From contig CP136067.1 in assembly GCA_032622095.1 (NCBI GenBank), positions 59,315,899-59,379,898 on the forward strand: a stretch of 64,000 nucleotides of DNA, given 5' to 3'. The translations under genes were made by a program, and so were the position numbers. How positions within the stretch are numbered: the stretch's first letter is position 1; each line of letters begins with the position of its first letter. The stretch comes from Siphonodentalium dalli (lineage: Eukaryota; Mollusca; Scaphopoda; Gadilida; Siphonodentaliidae). Under the pieces are notes generated by a model, which was given only the letters and a program-made list of their open reading frames with translations, searched no databases and was not told the origin of the DNA. Below are positions 1-11,954 of the stretch, piece after piece.

Positions 1-2505
1 AACTGTTGGTTTGTGGAGATTTACATATTAACACGTACTATATCGGGCCATTGGTTGAAAATTAAAATGAAAACATCACTCTATAGTCCATGGTGGCAGG
101 ACAATTACGAGAATAATGACAAAATTATATCATGATCGCTAATCTGTAGACAATATGTTCTAAACAATTCACGCTGAGCTGAAATGGGACGTTCGTCGAA
201 CTCATTATACTGTGCTAATAAGGTTATCTCAAGTGCAAGCTAGATAACTACAGAGTTTGGATAATTCAAAAAGTTGTATGGCATGTATATAGATATATGA
301 GTTACATAATTATTGTTCCAAACATTTGATGTCATTGTTGTTGTTGAGATATATAATGGAAACGTGACAGAACAATTGCGAGTATAATGACAGAATTATA
401 TCATCATCATCGGTAATCTGTAGGCAACATATTCTAATTTCTCGTGATTATCGGAATAGATCATTCAAATCGATTTTCGTTTCCGGTAACACGACGAGTG
501 CATCACGTTAACAATGTAAATATACGACATCAATGTAAACCGGAAGAACTAATGATTCGACACATGGAGACGGAGTAGATCATGCTGAGATCAAGAGCCT
601 CTTTATGAGAAAGTTCATATTATGTTCAAACCTATTGAAAACGTTCAAGGATTATATTTGATATATGCGTAATCTGAACATAAATCAACCAATGACAATT
701 AATTTGAAGCAACATACAGTGTTCGATGATTCAACTTCGATCTTTGATATGAATTTACATGCATGCATGGCCTGGACCGATTTCTGACAGCTTATATTAT
801 GTCAAAATAAATCTCAAACTGTTAATGCATTTCGTCAATTTCAATCGCATTCACTTTCTTTCAAACTGCACCCGAACGACCACAACATTTCGAACGGAAA
901 CGTCAGTTACTGTGAAAGGAAGAGTTTCGCCATTAACACCAATCATTATATTCAGATAGGAAATAGGTTGCTACTCTTCAAATATAATTTTTCTCCTAAC
1001 CTGCCAATTTTGCAAATTCCAATATGAAGTTCAGACCAAAAATGATCTCATAATCTCATAATTTTAAAAAATTGACAAAAATATATTCTCAAAATCAAAA
1101 TCTGACCGATTTCTTTAAAATGTCAATGTCCCAGTCCAGCATCTAGCTATTTCTTGGCCCAAAAAGAAACGTCATTTCTAGCAATTTAACGCGGCCACGT
1201 TCTAGTATATACTCGAAGGAACTACATAAATATACGTATCGCAACTTAATTACTGTGAACAATATTTGTTCGGGTCAGTCTAATGAAAGAAATTATTCAG
1301 GTTTCATTCATTCATCTCTGTCTGATAGTGTTCACCAGCTTCCATTTTGAAACACCATGACAGCTGGAGCTTATTGTCACACACATACACAGTAAGCACA
1401 ATGTGTGTTATTTTAATTCACCGTTATTGCTATTCTCGGTTGGGTAGCCATATTTTTGGGGAAATATGTGTTATTTTATGTGAATTTTATCGAATTCGAC
1501 TGGACGGGGGACATAGACATTTTGAACATTGTTAAAAAATCTATCAGGTTTTGAATTTGGGATGGGATTATCTCGGAGATTTGTTCGCCATATTATATTT
1601 TCTGGAAGTTAGTTTTTAATAATAATGTGTAAGAAATGGGGTATTGAGCTGTCAACAAAACTGTATTGAAAAATGGTCTTTTGAAGCCAATATATTCCTA
1701 AAACTTGGTGTTATTTCCTTGAAAATCCCGCTGTTTTTAAAACATGGTCCTGGACCCCTGTGTGTATCACACAGAATCATGATTGAATGGAGCGACGATA
1801 AAAAATTATCACCAGTAGAGCGTTCGTTTTACCAACTAACAAAACCGTAATAATCGCTCCAACTGAATTCATTAACTACATTTCCAACCGGAAAAGAGGT
1901 GATGTGTTATTGGGTCAACAACTGACCTACCCTAAATTTCACGAAGACGGACAGTAGTTTTATAACGTAACGTAATCAATAAACATGTTTCGCGATGAAT
2001 GGAAAGTAGCTAGCAACAACGTGACAAACAGATGAACAGGATTTTGAATAGTATATATAACCGGTGATGTATCGATTAATATAATATATACATGTAGAGG
2101 GCTCGTTTCTGTGTCAAATAAAAGCTTATATATTGATATTCACTCAAACCGAATTTGTTGCAATGGTAAATATATATAGGAGGGTTGCAGACGATTCTTG
2201 TACAATGTCTCAAGAAATAATAGATCTATAGAGATTTAAAATTTTCGCGGCATGATTCTCTAACCAAAAGGAAGATTATACTCAAATATCGGGGACGTAT
2301 ACCAGTAGCTGCTTGTTAAAGACTTACATTAGTTATGAACTTCAACATCAAGACTTATAGTATTCACATTATTATGCTTTCGCATGAGGAACCACACACT
2401 CCCCATTAAAATGGATCTTGAGCAAACCTAGATTATTCCGAAAGATACTGCACTTTATGTAATTCTGAATTGGGAGATGAACTGCATTTAGTTTTGAAAT
2501 GCCAA
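1..2505. other. Non-coding AT-rich stretch
   Basis: No convincing coding region, RNA gene or tandem array is visible; open frames are short and unlike any family I know. Bases about 2175-2275 resemble about 9720-9800 (shared CGATTCTT, CTCAAGAAATAA and CCAAAAGG blocks in the same order), so a degenerate dispersed repeat is present. Confidence 0.6.
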
Positions 2506-2507
2506 CA

Positions 2508-2904
2508 ATTATATATATGCAGCTACTTTATCTATATGGAGTTACATTGTCTATATTTTCAGTTAGTTTGTCAATATATGTCGTTACTCTGTCTATACAT
2601 GCAGTTACTGTGTCTATGTATGCAGTTCCTTTGTCTATATGTGCAGTTATTTTGTCTATATATTTAGTTACTTTGTCTATATATGTAGTTACTTTGTTTA
2701 TATGTGTAGTTACTTTGTATATATATGTTGTTACTTTGTCTATGTATGCAGTTACTTTGTCTATATATATTTAGTTACTTTGTCTATATTTGCCGCTACT
2801 ATGTCTATATATGTAGTTAATTTGTCTATATATGAAGTTAATTTGTCTATATATGCAGTTACTTTGTCTATATGTGCAGTTACTTTGCCATTATATGCAG
2901 CTAT
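2508..2904. repeat. 21-bp minisatellite (TCTATATATGCAGTTAC type)
   Basis: About 18-19 head-to-tail units of roughly 21 bp with core TTTGTCTATATATGCAGTTA; single-base changes and small indels between units. The reverse complement of the same unit forms the arrays at 4656-4826 and 9251-9536, so all three are one family. The array stops exactly where a TTAA-flanked MITE begins. Open frames across it in several frames are a by-product of a unit length divisible by three. Confidence 0.9.
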
Positions 2905-3172
2905 TTAAAGGTACTTAATCCGATTAGACGCTCCTTAATTACTATTTATTTGGCTTTGGGGGTAAACAATATTTGATTCAAGGCGAGGAACCCACCCATC
3001 AAAGCTCAGAGTGATCAGATATCGATTTTTGAAGTTTGTTAATTTTTGGAGATGTGGACCAGAACCACGTGCTTAAACTGACAAATTGCGGTTATAAGAT
3101 GGATAACTCGAAAATCAAGTGGTTACTATTAACAATAATAACCACTTGATTTTAGAGTTATCCATCTTACAC
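2905..3172 (+). mobile_element. TTAA-type MITE, family A, hairpin-ended copy
   Basis: It begins TTAA-AGGTACTTAATCCGA and shares an ordered body (GAGGAACCCACCCATCAAAG, then CTCAGAGTGATCAGATA) with copies near 11.5, 12.4 and 49.0 kb. Instead of the normal right half, it ends in a hairpin at about 3097-3171 whose arms read AAGATGGATAACTC and its complement. The copy at 11512 ends in the same hairpin, so this is a derived subfamily rather than chance damage. No coding capacity. The TTAA target suggests piggyBac-type mobilisation (inference). Confidence 0.7.
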
Positions 3173-3184
3173 CCGCAGGTGGGG

Positions 3185-3915
3185 GGGGGGGGGGTATCAT
3201 CCGATGGGGTAAAAACGGGGTATGGACAATTTTCGAGAACGGTAAGGATTTCCGCCAATTTGACTGGATGGATGGGTGGCCCGCCCCAAATGTTCACTAG
3301 AAACACCCTCATCGCCAGCGGCACAAAACCCGATGGAGTGAAATTGGTATGGTTCGTTTTCGAGAACGTTAATGATTTCGGCCAATTTGATGACAGAAGT
3401 GAATGGCCCGCCCCAAATACCCCCTAAAACCCCTCTCCCCCTGGTGATACCATCCCGAGGGGGTGAACACCGGCATTTACCATTGTATTCCTTATTCTCA
3501 AAAGTGTCTCATTCGGTCAATTTGAAGATGTGGGGGGAGGTGGCACGCCCCATTAACCACTAAAACACCTCACGACTCACCCCATCGGGGTTGTACCCCC
3601 CCCCCGGTGCGGCGGGCTGTTTATAAGTGGTATTTGGGGCTGGCCACCACCCATGCCGTCAAGTTGGCCGAAAACCTGACCAGAGCGGGTAAAAATCGGA
3701 TATTTATTCTCAAAACTGTCTCTTTCGGTCAATTGACGGCATGGGTGAGTGGCCCGCCCCAAATACCACCTAGAAACATTCCACCTTTCACCCCGGGGTT
3801 TGTACACCCTCGGTGAACCCCCAGGGGTGAAGGTTGATGGGTGGGGGGATACTATGGGATATTTGGGGCGGGCCACCAACCCATGCCATCAAAATGGCCG
3901 AAAGAGAATTTTTTT
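3185..3915. repeat. Cluster of inverted GC-rich repeat arms
   Basis: A block built from alternating orientations of one arm carrying GGCCAATTTGA, then GTGGCCCGCCCCAAATAC. Examples lie at about 3255-3295, 3380-3422 and 3622-3770 (two facing arms around a loop of about 55 bases), with a further arm at about 3860-3905. A G-run precedes the block at 3181-3194. Much richer in G+C than its surroundings. No recognisable protein. Confidence 0.65.
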
Positions 3916-4184
3916 GAGAATAAAGAATAAGGAATAATTCCTGTTCTGGTTGTTAATCGGCACAATGCAATGACGAAGATCTTTAAGGATCTGCATCTTC
4001 TAAACCGAACCGATATGAAAATTCGAATGATCCCGTGTCCTCGTGTAAAACTGTTATTTCGGATCAGGGTTCGCGTTGCCAATGGCAAAACAATAATTTT
4101 ATTTGGAAACATACATATCATATTTGCAAAAAAGTAAGTGGGTTATTAAATGTAACATTGGGTGATATACTGTCGCTATAATAT

Positions 4185-4560
4185 TTCTAAATCGGTCAAG
4201 GGGGCGAGAACAGGCATGGGTGCCCTATTTGAACCCCTCTGGACGGCGGCCATTTTGGATCAGGTGGGGGTGAGAGGGTGTGTGGAAAGAGTACATATGG
4301 AGCCACCCTACAACACCATTTATTTAACCAAAATCGGTCAAGGGCCGAGAAATGGCATGGTGCCCTATTTAACCCCTCTGGAAAACGGCCATTTTGGATC
4401 GAGTGGGATGAAAGGGTGAATATTTAGACTGGGTTGGTGCCACCCTACAACACCCTTATTTTGATATAAATCGGTCAAGGGGCTGTGAAATGGCATGGGT
4501 TCCCTATTTTAACCCCTCTGGACGGCGGCCATTTTGGGGGGGGGGGGGGGCCTACACCAT
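4185..4560. repeat. Three tandem copies of a ~137-bp repeat
   Basis: Units start near 4190, 4330 and 4468 with AAATCGGTCAAGG, then GGCATGG, TGCCCTATTT, AACCCCTCTGGA and CGGCCATTTTGG. The third is cut short by a run of 14 G at about 4537-4550. No coding signal; origin unknown. Confidence 0.75.
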
Positions 4561-4655
4561 TTGTTTGACCCAAGTATAGAATTTTTCCAATAAGGAATAA
4601 GGAATGGAAGTCCCCTTCGTGATATAACATACCATTATAAAGAACGGAACATCGC

Positions 4656-4826
4656 TAACTGCATATCATGACGAAGTTACCACATATAATGACAAAATAA
4701 CTGCATAATGACAACGTAACTGCATAAAATGACGATGTAACCTCATATATTGAAAAGAGCTATTAATAAGCTGCATAGAATGACAAAGTAGCTGCATATA
4801 ATGACAAAGTAACTGCATATATTTAT
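4656..4826. repeat. Minisatellite, left remnant of an interrupted array
   Basis: Degenerate 20-23-bp units of the type GCATATAATGACAAAGTAACT. The same unit in the same orientation resumes at 9251-9536 on the far side of the LINE, so the two blocks are probably one array split by that insertion. They are the reverse complement of the array at 2508-2904. Confidence 0.8.
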
Positions 4827-5409
4827 TTCTTTATTTATCCTCCATATCATGAAGAGTTGATATAATATAATAATTACAAAAGGTGAACAAAAACAAAATG
4901 ACAAATAAAGATAACCCAACATATATACAGAACATCCTAAAGTACAAGATGGCGCAGACGATTAATGAATAATGTTGGAGTAGAGATGGGTTATTATCGA
5001 TTTCGTGCTACTGATGCGTCATTTGTTGACGGCGATGAATCGAGATGGGGAACTTTCCATGAGGTTCAAAAATGTACCCCACGCAGACACCGAATCGAAG
5101 CATCGCAGACCAAGAACTGGCGCATATATATATATCACATAAATGTATGGACGTACATTAGGTCAGTTTCAAGTTTGCTATGAATGCTATGAATTTATCC
5201 ACATGTGTTTATTTACGGACTCGGCTAAGCTAATGTAGCATCAGACAGAAATAACTGAGTTATAATAATTCAATTCACGTCTAAGTTATGTATTCTCGTG
5301 TAAAATAAGAGTCTATGGACGGTTGGCTTTCCGGAATATAGTTCTCCATAAGCGTGCACAACTTACAGTGAAAAGGTGAATAGCTTCATATGACTCAAGA
5401 TCTGTATCT

Positions 5410-6504
5410 TCAAGTGGTAGATCCGATAAATTTCCCAGGAAAATTTCTAACTGTTTTTGGACAAGTATATGCATCAAGTTTTAAAAAACAAGAAATTCCA
5501 AATTGTTCAAGAATTGTATACCAGACATCATTTCTTGTCTTTTTCAGAGACGCGCATTCCAAAATCGTATGTTGAATTTCGTTAAAAAAGACAGACTGGC
5601 ACAATCCGCATTTCTGTAATAGATTGCACGAAAGTGAACAAATTAGTTGAGCTACGATGCGGTAATCGTCTGAGAAATTTGGGTATTTGCGACAGGTTTT
5701 CCATAGAGAGGATAGCGAATGATCTAGATGAACATGACGAAATCTGTTGAATGTGGAATCGTGTGATATGCGTCTATCCCAATCATCAAAAAGACTTTCT
5801 TTCGGTGAAGTTTTAACGATTTGTTTCCACTGTAGTTTTGAAGGGAATAATGACGAAGAACAGAAATTCAGAAAATGAGATGTAAGACCGTAATTATCAA
5901 TAATTCTGGAAATATCTGAAAAATAAGACGATTGATGACCAGTTACGAGATATTCGGAGAGCCGTACTAGAAATATTTCTTTAACTGTCTTCCCTGTACC
6001 CAAATTACATAGATTTTGAAAGAGAGATAGTTTTCTCCTTTCGATATATGATTCCAAACATGTACCCCGAGGAGAGCCTGTGCCATGTCAGTTCTAGTTC
6101 TGATATGCAATCCTTGTATGTTTTTTATGCACAGCCGATTAATTTTCTCGAGGCGCTCGTTTTCTGAGTAGTTAAGGCATATGAGGAATTGTGAGCCGTA
6201 AAGACCAAGCGGGAGAACAATCGACTCATAAATTTTCAGGGAACTTAATGGTGTTATCCCTCCATAATAAAGTCCCGCATCCGACAGCATGAAAAATGTG
6301 CTTCTAAGTTTGTTACAGATCTGAGTTACCAGATTGTCATTAAACTTAAATTTGCTAATATTGAGTCCAAGATGTGTGACAGATGTTGAATCGGGGATAT
6401 TTTCGTTTAAAAAAGTCCATGTACGATTAGCTCTTTGGTGTTCGTATTGTGATTCATTGAATACAATGAAGACAGTTTTGGTCGCGTTGAACTGGTATCT
6501 CCAT
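5410..6504 (-). pseudogene. LINE ORF2 C-terminal part (RT thumb and zinc knuckle), frameshifted
   Basis: Continues the reverse transcriptase after the inserted element, starting KWRYQFNATKTVFIVFNES and then THLGLNISKFKF. This is the usual segment after the YADD box in non-LTR elements, where the D-K-T/S motif is followed by the LG-x-x motif. A frame change near 6045 joins it to a second frame that carries a putative CX2CX9HX4C knuckle (CGLC...HTILEC) before the stop. Frame loss makes a functional product impossible. The role was C-terminal reverse-transcriptase and nucleic-acid binding during target-primed reverse transcription (family knowledge). Confidence 0.85.
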
Positions 6505-6507
6505 TTA

Positions 6508-8797
6508 TAGTCCAGTGAATATATGGTTTTACCCAGAACTAATTGCAACAGAATTTTTTTTTGCTGGAATTGGTACATATACCCTCCATAAACAACATAC
6601 TAAAAATCAGCAAAAATCGGAAAAAGGGAAATTAGTGAATTTCGTGAAATAAAATTGGGAAATTTTTGTCAAATCATCAATTTATGGATTTTCATCAATG
6701 TATATAAAAAATTCAAATTTACAAGTCCTACAAATATCATGCCTATTTTGTCGTCCACATTTTCCTGAATCCAGAACTGAAAACCATTCCCAGATTACTT
6801 AAGTATTTTTCGAGTTGTGTGCCTTCAAAAACGCGAGTTTACCTGATTTTGGAGCCTTAATTTCGCAGAATGAGCCAAATGTCGTGTTATATGGTTAATT
6901 ATTTAAAAAACTAGAGCAAAATTAATGACTTTTTCACTGTTTTAGTAATTTCCTCACTAGATAAAACACAAAATATGATTGATATGTGCATCTATGAATA
7001 AGGAGAATAAAATATTCTCAAACAAAATGTGTGTTCCATTGTATGGACTTAGCCAAATTTGCCTTGACACAGAACTCGTGTAATGAAATGCCATATTTGA
7101 GGTCATGTAACTCAATAAATTAATATCCATATGCTCTGCTTTTCTCATAACATTTTGAGAATACTAGATTGAACAAATTGTGAAGGAATTTTCAAATACA
7201 TTGGTGAAGAAAATAAAATTATGGTCCTATGAACTCTTAGTCTAGCCTCTTTTCCAAAAAATGCTATTGTGGGGCGTTTTTGTCAATTTTAAAAGCATTT
7301 TAGGCATATTCAGAAAAATTAATGAAAGTTTATTGTGTCAAATTATGTGATATGTCATCTTAAATCATTTTTTTGTTGAGAAAATAGCATTTCAATGGTT
7401 ATACCAATGAATGTCACTGGATTTCACTCATCATTGTGGAAACTTACTCCAAATTTGAACGGTAGAAAAATGGGGTAGGGGAAAGCATATCAACAAAAAC
7501 TTCAAAATTATGCATCTTGAAGCATAAACCTTTATATCAATAGCTTCTGCTTACATTGTTCTTTCATACATAATTTCATATTTCCTTTGTTTATGTTTAT
7601 TGACAGAGCTATATATTTTTTGTCATAATTTGGCAGTGAAATGTCAAATTGGCATTTTGAGATTGTTTTTATACAACATAACCATAAAATTATAAATCAG
7701 CGTCTGATAACGTATTAAGCAGTTTTATAATGCAACAGGAATGTACACAAACTGGAAGAAAACAACATTGTGTCTGAAATGGCTGTAATTTGGTGATAAG
7801 ATTGCATTTTGTGATTTTTCCTACACCTATACCAACGTTAAAATTGGAGTCAGTTTCCTGAAAAATGAAAGAAATCAAGTGACATACTATGGCATAACCA
7901 ATGTAAAGGTAATTTTTTATCACTAAAGTGTTGTGGGAGGAAAGTTCAAATAATTTACACATTAAAAAACCCATTGTTTTTTGTTTTTATGGCCCAAAAC
8001 CTTTTAGAATGGACAAAAATGCCTCAAACTGGCATCTTTGCAAACAAGCTAAGACTAAGTATTCAAAGGGCCATAAGTTGATTTTCTTAAATAATGTCCT
8101 GTTAATACCTTTACAATTTGTTCAATCCAACATACTTAAAAGGTTATAAGAAAAGCATGGCATATGGGTATTAAATTATTGAGTTACATGACGTCAAATA
8201 TTGAATTTCACCACACACGTTCAGTGTCAGAGGCAAAATTGGCTAAGTCCATACAATGGAACACACATTTTGTTTGAGAATATAATCTTCTTCTTAATTA
8301 TTGATGCACATATTAATCATATTTTGTGTTTAATCTAGTGAGGAAATTACTAAAACAGTGAAAAAGTCATTAATTTTGCTCTAGTTTTTAAAATAATTAA
8401 CCATATAATACGGCATTTGGCTCATTCTGCGAAATTAAGGCTCCGAAATCAGGTAAACTCGCGTTTTTGAAGGCACACAACTCGAAAAATACGTAATGAA
8501 TCTGGGACTGGTTTTCAGTACTGGGTTCAGGAAATTGTGGTCGACACAATACACATGCTATTTGTATGATTTATGAATTTGATTGTTTTTATATACATCC
8601 ATGAAAATCCATAAATTGATGATTTGACCAAATTTCCCCAAATTTATTTCACGAAATTCACCAATTTCCCTTTTTCCGATTTTTGCCGATTTTTAGTATG
8701 TTGTTTATGGAGGGTTTATGTACTTATTCCAGCAAAAAAAAATTCTGTTGCAATTAGTTCCGGGTTTGGCATTTTTTCTCATAAATGCACTGGACTA
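6508..8797. mobile_element. Long-TIR (foldback-like) DNA element, family B, copy 1
   Basis: Ends TAGTCCAGTG...CACTGGACTA, flanked by TTA (6505-6507 and 8798-8800), which read TAA on the LINE strand. Removing the element and one TTA joins the two halves of the LINE reverse transcriptase in frame (DFSR-KWRY), so the borders are exact. TIRs are long, roughly 6508-7160 and 8135-8797, clearly similar but diverged. The middle kilobase has no transposase. Each arm carries the single motif GGAACTAATTG about 30 bases from the tip; that motif is expanded into a minisatellite in the copy at 25.4-40.2 kb. A 3-bp TWA duplication is typical of PIF/Harbinger elements (family knowledge; assignment is inference). 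Confidence 0.85.
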
Positions 8798-8800
8798 TTA

Positions 8801-9250
8801 CGACTAAAGTCAATACAGATTTGACACAGGTTACGCAATCCTGTTTCAGTTAGAGAGAGGTGTACCATATCATCAGCATGTGTCGGGGAAGCGCAATTGA
8901 CGTTGTACATTTTGAGTCCCTGTCCTGAATTTTCAAGTAAATGAAGCAATTGGTCAATGTAGATTGTGTACACCAAAGGTGATATGGTACCTCCCTGGCG
9001 GGTACCAGCTTTGATATCGATCCAACGCGAGTCTTCGCCTTGGAATGTAGTTTTACATTTAAGATCCAAGAGAAGCTGAGCAAGCAGAGGCCATATTTTT
9101 CCTTGGATGCCGCGTTGGTCAAGCTTGTAAAGCAGACCGTTAATCCAGACAGCATCAAATGCTTTCTTGACATCCAAGAAGCAAGCAAATAATTTGCTAT
9201 GCTTTCGGATGTGAACGAAATACATTCATTCAGTATAAAGGAAGTCATGA
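8801..9250 (-). pseudogene. LINE reverse-transcriptase palm fragment
   Basis: Contains the diagnostic boxes of a non-LTR reverse transcriptase in order: FLDVKKAFDAVW (motif A), GTRQGGTISPLVY (motif B) and HADDMVHLSLT (motif C, with H for the usual Y of YADD). Coding then stops abruptly at 8800 where the TIR element is inserted, and resumes at 6504. Upstream of about 9200 the frame changes, and the rest of the reverse transcriptase and any endonuclease are absent. The enzyme would copy LINE RNA into the genome at a nicked target; this copy cannot. Confidence 0.92.
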
Positions 9251-9536
9251 GACAAATTATCTGCATTGCATATAATGACAAAGTAGCTGCATATATTGAC
9301 TAACTAACCACGTAAAATGACAAAGTAACTGCATATATAGACAAAGTAACTACATATATATAGACAAAGTAACCGCATATATAGACACAGTAACTGCATA
9401 TATAGACAAAGTAACTGCATATATACACAAAGTAACTACATATGAAGACAAAGTAACTGCATATATAGACAAAGTAACTGCATCTATAGACAAAGTAACT
9501 GCATATATAGGCAAAGTAGTTGCATATATTGTCCGA
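9251..9536. repeat. Minisatellite, right remnant of an interrupted array
   Basis: About 12-13 units with core AACTGCATATATAGACAAAG, continuing the block at 4656-4826 beyond the LINE. Unit types differ slightly: TATAGACA dominates here, while TAATGACA dominates on the left, with TAATGACA present at the very left edge of this block. That fits one array with a unit-type gradient. Confidence 0.88.
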
Positions 9537-10480
9537 CCGTAACATAAGGCAGCTATGGCGTTCCATAGTGCACCTTATTTTTGGCTATATGTTTAACTGT
9601 ATTTGTATGGTTCGTACCTATATACATATACGTGATACAATTTAAACGCCTGATATGCATCATGTATGGCGAATGTTGAATACATGAATCTGAATATGAA
9701 TATGTTGTGGTGGCTATATGAGGGGTCTTAACGATTCTTGCGCGATAGCTCAAGAAATAAGGTCTACAGATATAATATTGCGCTAAGCCAAAAGGGAGTC
9801 CAGGTCCAGCTTTCATGGACGTAGCCGAATGATTTAAAGGGGTGTGTTAGAAGGGGGCAAATATTGCGGTTCTTGGTATATATTTATGTCAACAATAGCG
9901 TTAGCGCAAGACATTTTTCGGCGTTTTATTGACGTAGAGGATCTCAAGGTCGTCGAAAGGTGAACATTAAACTCGCGGCCAATGCAATTTCGGCCAGGTC
10001 CATATAGACCCAGATACGACACCACCACGCTCGAGTCCATGGCACATAATCTCTTCTACCCGAGAACATGTATACCCGAGATTTGGACTCTAATGGTGTC
10101 AGTTGCTCGTATGCTGACTCTTATACCAACGCCGTTGCCATATTTACGGATTACAGTCGACTTAATTTGGTTGTCTTCATTCTCTTCAAATATATTGTCC
10201 AAATCCAAGGTATTTTGGCCTAATTTTAAAAAACATTCTTCGGCAATAAATGCATGCTCGATATACAATGTTCTTGAATATTTGTATTCTTGTCTATATA
10301 TATTTATCACATAATCAGCCCCTAAACCGGCCTCATAGATTTTGTGAGACACACGGATATTATCGGCACGCGCAGTAACGTAAGAGCTTAGCGCAATGAT
10401 GTCGAAGTCAATGTCGGAACTTTATTATGATGTTAATTCGTATATAATTGTGATATTCGGTTTGTGTTGGGTTATTTACT
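9537..10480. other. Non-coding stretch
   Basis: No supported gene. About 9720-9800 matches the degenerate repeat near 2175-2275. Short open frames here look random. Confidence 0.5.
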
Positions 10481-10487
10481 GTTGACT

Positions 10488-11034
10488 CAGGGGGGGGGGT
10501 GAGAAAAAAAAATCCGGCACATATGCCGGGGTGGGTGGGTGGTCAAAGCCACCAACAAGCAAATTTTTCCGCAACTAAAAAAAAATTTCCTGCTTGTTTT
10601 TTTAGTGTTTTGGCAATGAGTTGGGCTTCAAAACCACTTTGAATGAGAGAAATAATGTAATTCTAACAGGTCAATTGACTGCAGGCAGTTATCGTGTTGT
10701 ATTTTGTTGCAAATTTTGAAATCCAAGATGGCCGCTGGCAGCCATGTTTTTTCGGCCGAATGACCTCAAAATGACTCATTCCTATTTACATGTCCATGTT
10801 AACATCCATGATAAATAGTATGCACAGAAATTCATATACAGCTGTTTACAGTGAATTTCCCCCCGCAAATCTCTGTTTTAGTGTTAAAAGGGGGGTGGGT
10901 GTCAAAAAATGGTCTGAAAAAACTGCCGAAAACGGAAAAAAATTTGGCGGTGGGGGTGGGTGGTTACAAAAAATGATCGAAAGGGAAAAAATTCCATACG
11001 TGCCTGAAATTTGTTTCCGACCCCCCCCCCCCTG
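10488..11034. mobile_element. hAT-like MITE with CAGGGG ends
   Basis: The left end is CAGGGGGGGGGTG and the right end is a C-run followed by CTG. The direct repeat GTTGACT lies immediately outside both ends (10481-10487 and 11035-11041), a 7-base match where hAT elements make 8-bp duplications; one base further out is T on one side and G on the other. The inside is short, rich in G-runs and GGGTGGG motifs, with no transposase. CAGGG-type termini plus a 7-8-bp duplication point to a hAT non-autonomous element. Confidence 0.72.
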
Positions 11035-11324
11035 GTTGACTGTGAAATAAACATGGTGGTTGAATAATTTTGTCAACATGAAAAGACACATTTAAAATGG
11101 AACTATATTTATTCTTGAAGGTGTCTTTACTTTCTCTTTGGTTGTAATTAGGAAATCCATAATATGATTACGTCAGTACGTATGGACAACCCAAAACACG
11201 TACGTCCATCTATAAAATGATAAATGTATGTTTCATAGGAGTGCCTGTATTTCTGGCCAACTTGGGATATACGAATCACGATCACGCCAGTGCGTATGGA
11301 CCGTAGGACGGCGACATGTCACTC

Positions 11325-11885
11325 TATGTCCAAAGGTTCGCTATTCCCAAGGTTCATTATACCGAAGTTTCGCTATTCCCAAGGTTCTCTATATTCCTCA
11401 ATATTCAGAAGGTTTTTATAACTTGTTATTTTGATGTTTCATTCTATTATCTATATTCTAAAGTATTGAGAGGGTTCTTTATCATAAGACTATTTTTATG
11501 AAGGAAATAACTTAAAGGTACTCAATCCGATAAGACGCTGCTAAATTACTCTTTCTTTGGCTTCGGTGGGAAAAAAATATTTGATTAGTGTCGAACCCAC
11601 CCATCAAACCTCAGAGTACTTAGATATCGATCTTTGCAGTTTGCAATTTTTATTGTTTCTGGGCCTAATCGTGCCAGGACGAGGTCAAACGGGCGGTCTT
11701 CCAGATAAAGATGGATAACTGTAAAATCGTGGTAATAATAACTACTTGGTATTAGAGTTGTCCATCTTTTCTGGTTAAATACGCCCAGAATAGCATACCT
11801 TCAGAATAGCGAACCTTCTTAATAAGAACCTTTGGAATAGCGACCATTCGGAATATGGTACCTTCGGAATAATGAACCTGATCCT
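11325..11885. repeat. Inverted arms of GGTTC/GAATAGC repeats flanking a MITE
   Basis: At 11330-11420 the motif CGCTATTCCCAAGGTTC recurs with variations. At 11785-11880 the complement recurs as GAATAGCGAACCTTC and GGAATAGCGACC. The two blocks face each other across the MITE at 11512-11775, so either one older inverted-repeat element was split by the MITE or the MITE sits at its loop. No coding. Confidence 0.55.
11512..11775 (+). mobile_element. TTAA-type MITE, family A, hairpin-ended copy
   Basis: Starts TTAA-AGGTACTCAATCCGA, carries the family body (AACCCACCCATCAAA, CTCAGAGTACTTAGATATCG) and ends in a hairpin at about 11700-11770 with arms AAGATGGATAACT and its complement. The architecture is the same as the copy at 2905-3172 and differs from the full copy at 12403-12849. 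Confidence 0.72.
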
Positions 11886-11954
11886 GTATGAAGAGCCCAT
11901 GACACGTCCATCAATAAATGTATACATGTTTCATGGGACTGTTTATATATACAT

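Larger units (their letters stand above)
4827..9250 (-). mobile_element. Non-LTR retrotransposon (LINE), 5'-truncated, minus strand, split by a DNA element
   Basis: Read on the minus strand: a reverse-transcriptase palm (8801-9250), an interruption by the TIR element at 6508-8797, then thumb and C-terminal zinc knuckle (5410-6504), then about 580 bases of 3' UTR ending in an AATAAA-rich stretch at about 4827-4850. Both outer edges abut the same minisatellite, so the LINE appears to have landed inside that array. The 5' end is missing: no endonuclease and no start of the reverse transcriptase. Frameshifts show it is dead. The C-terminal CX2CX9HX4C knuckle has the same spacing as in the LINE at 53.3-54.8 kb, which suggests related clades (inference). 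Confidence 0.85.

Noticed and set aside
2470-2908. Hydrophobic proteins (repeated Y/F/L/V/C frames) as membrane proteins
   Set aside because: Translations of a 21-bp AT-rich minisatellite in three frames.
3119-3427. 102-codon frame across the GC-rich inverted block
   Set aside because: Lies across a MITE hairpin and repeated arms, with overlapping open frames on the other strand.
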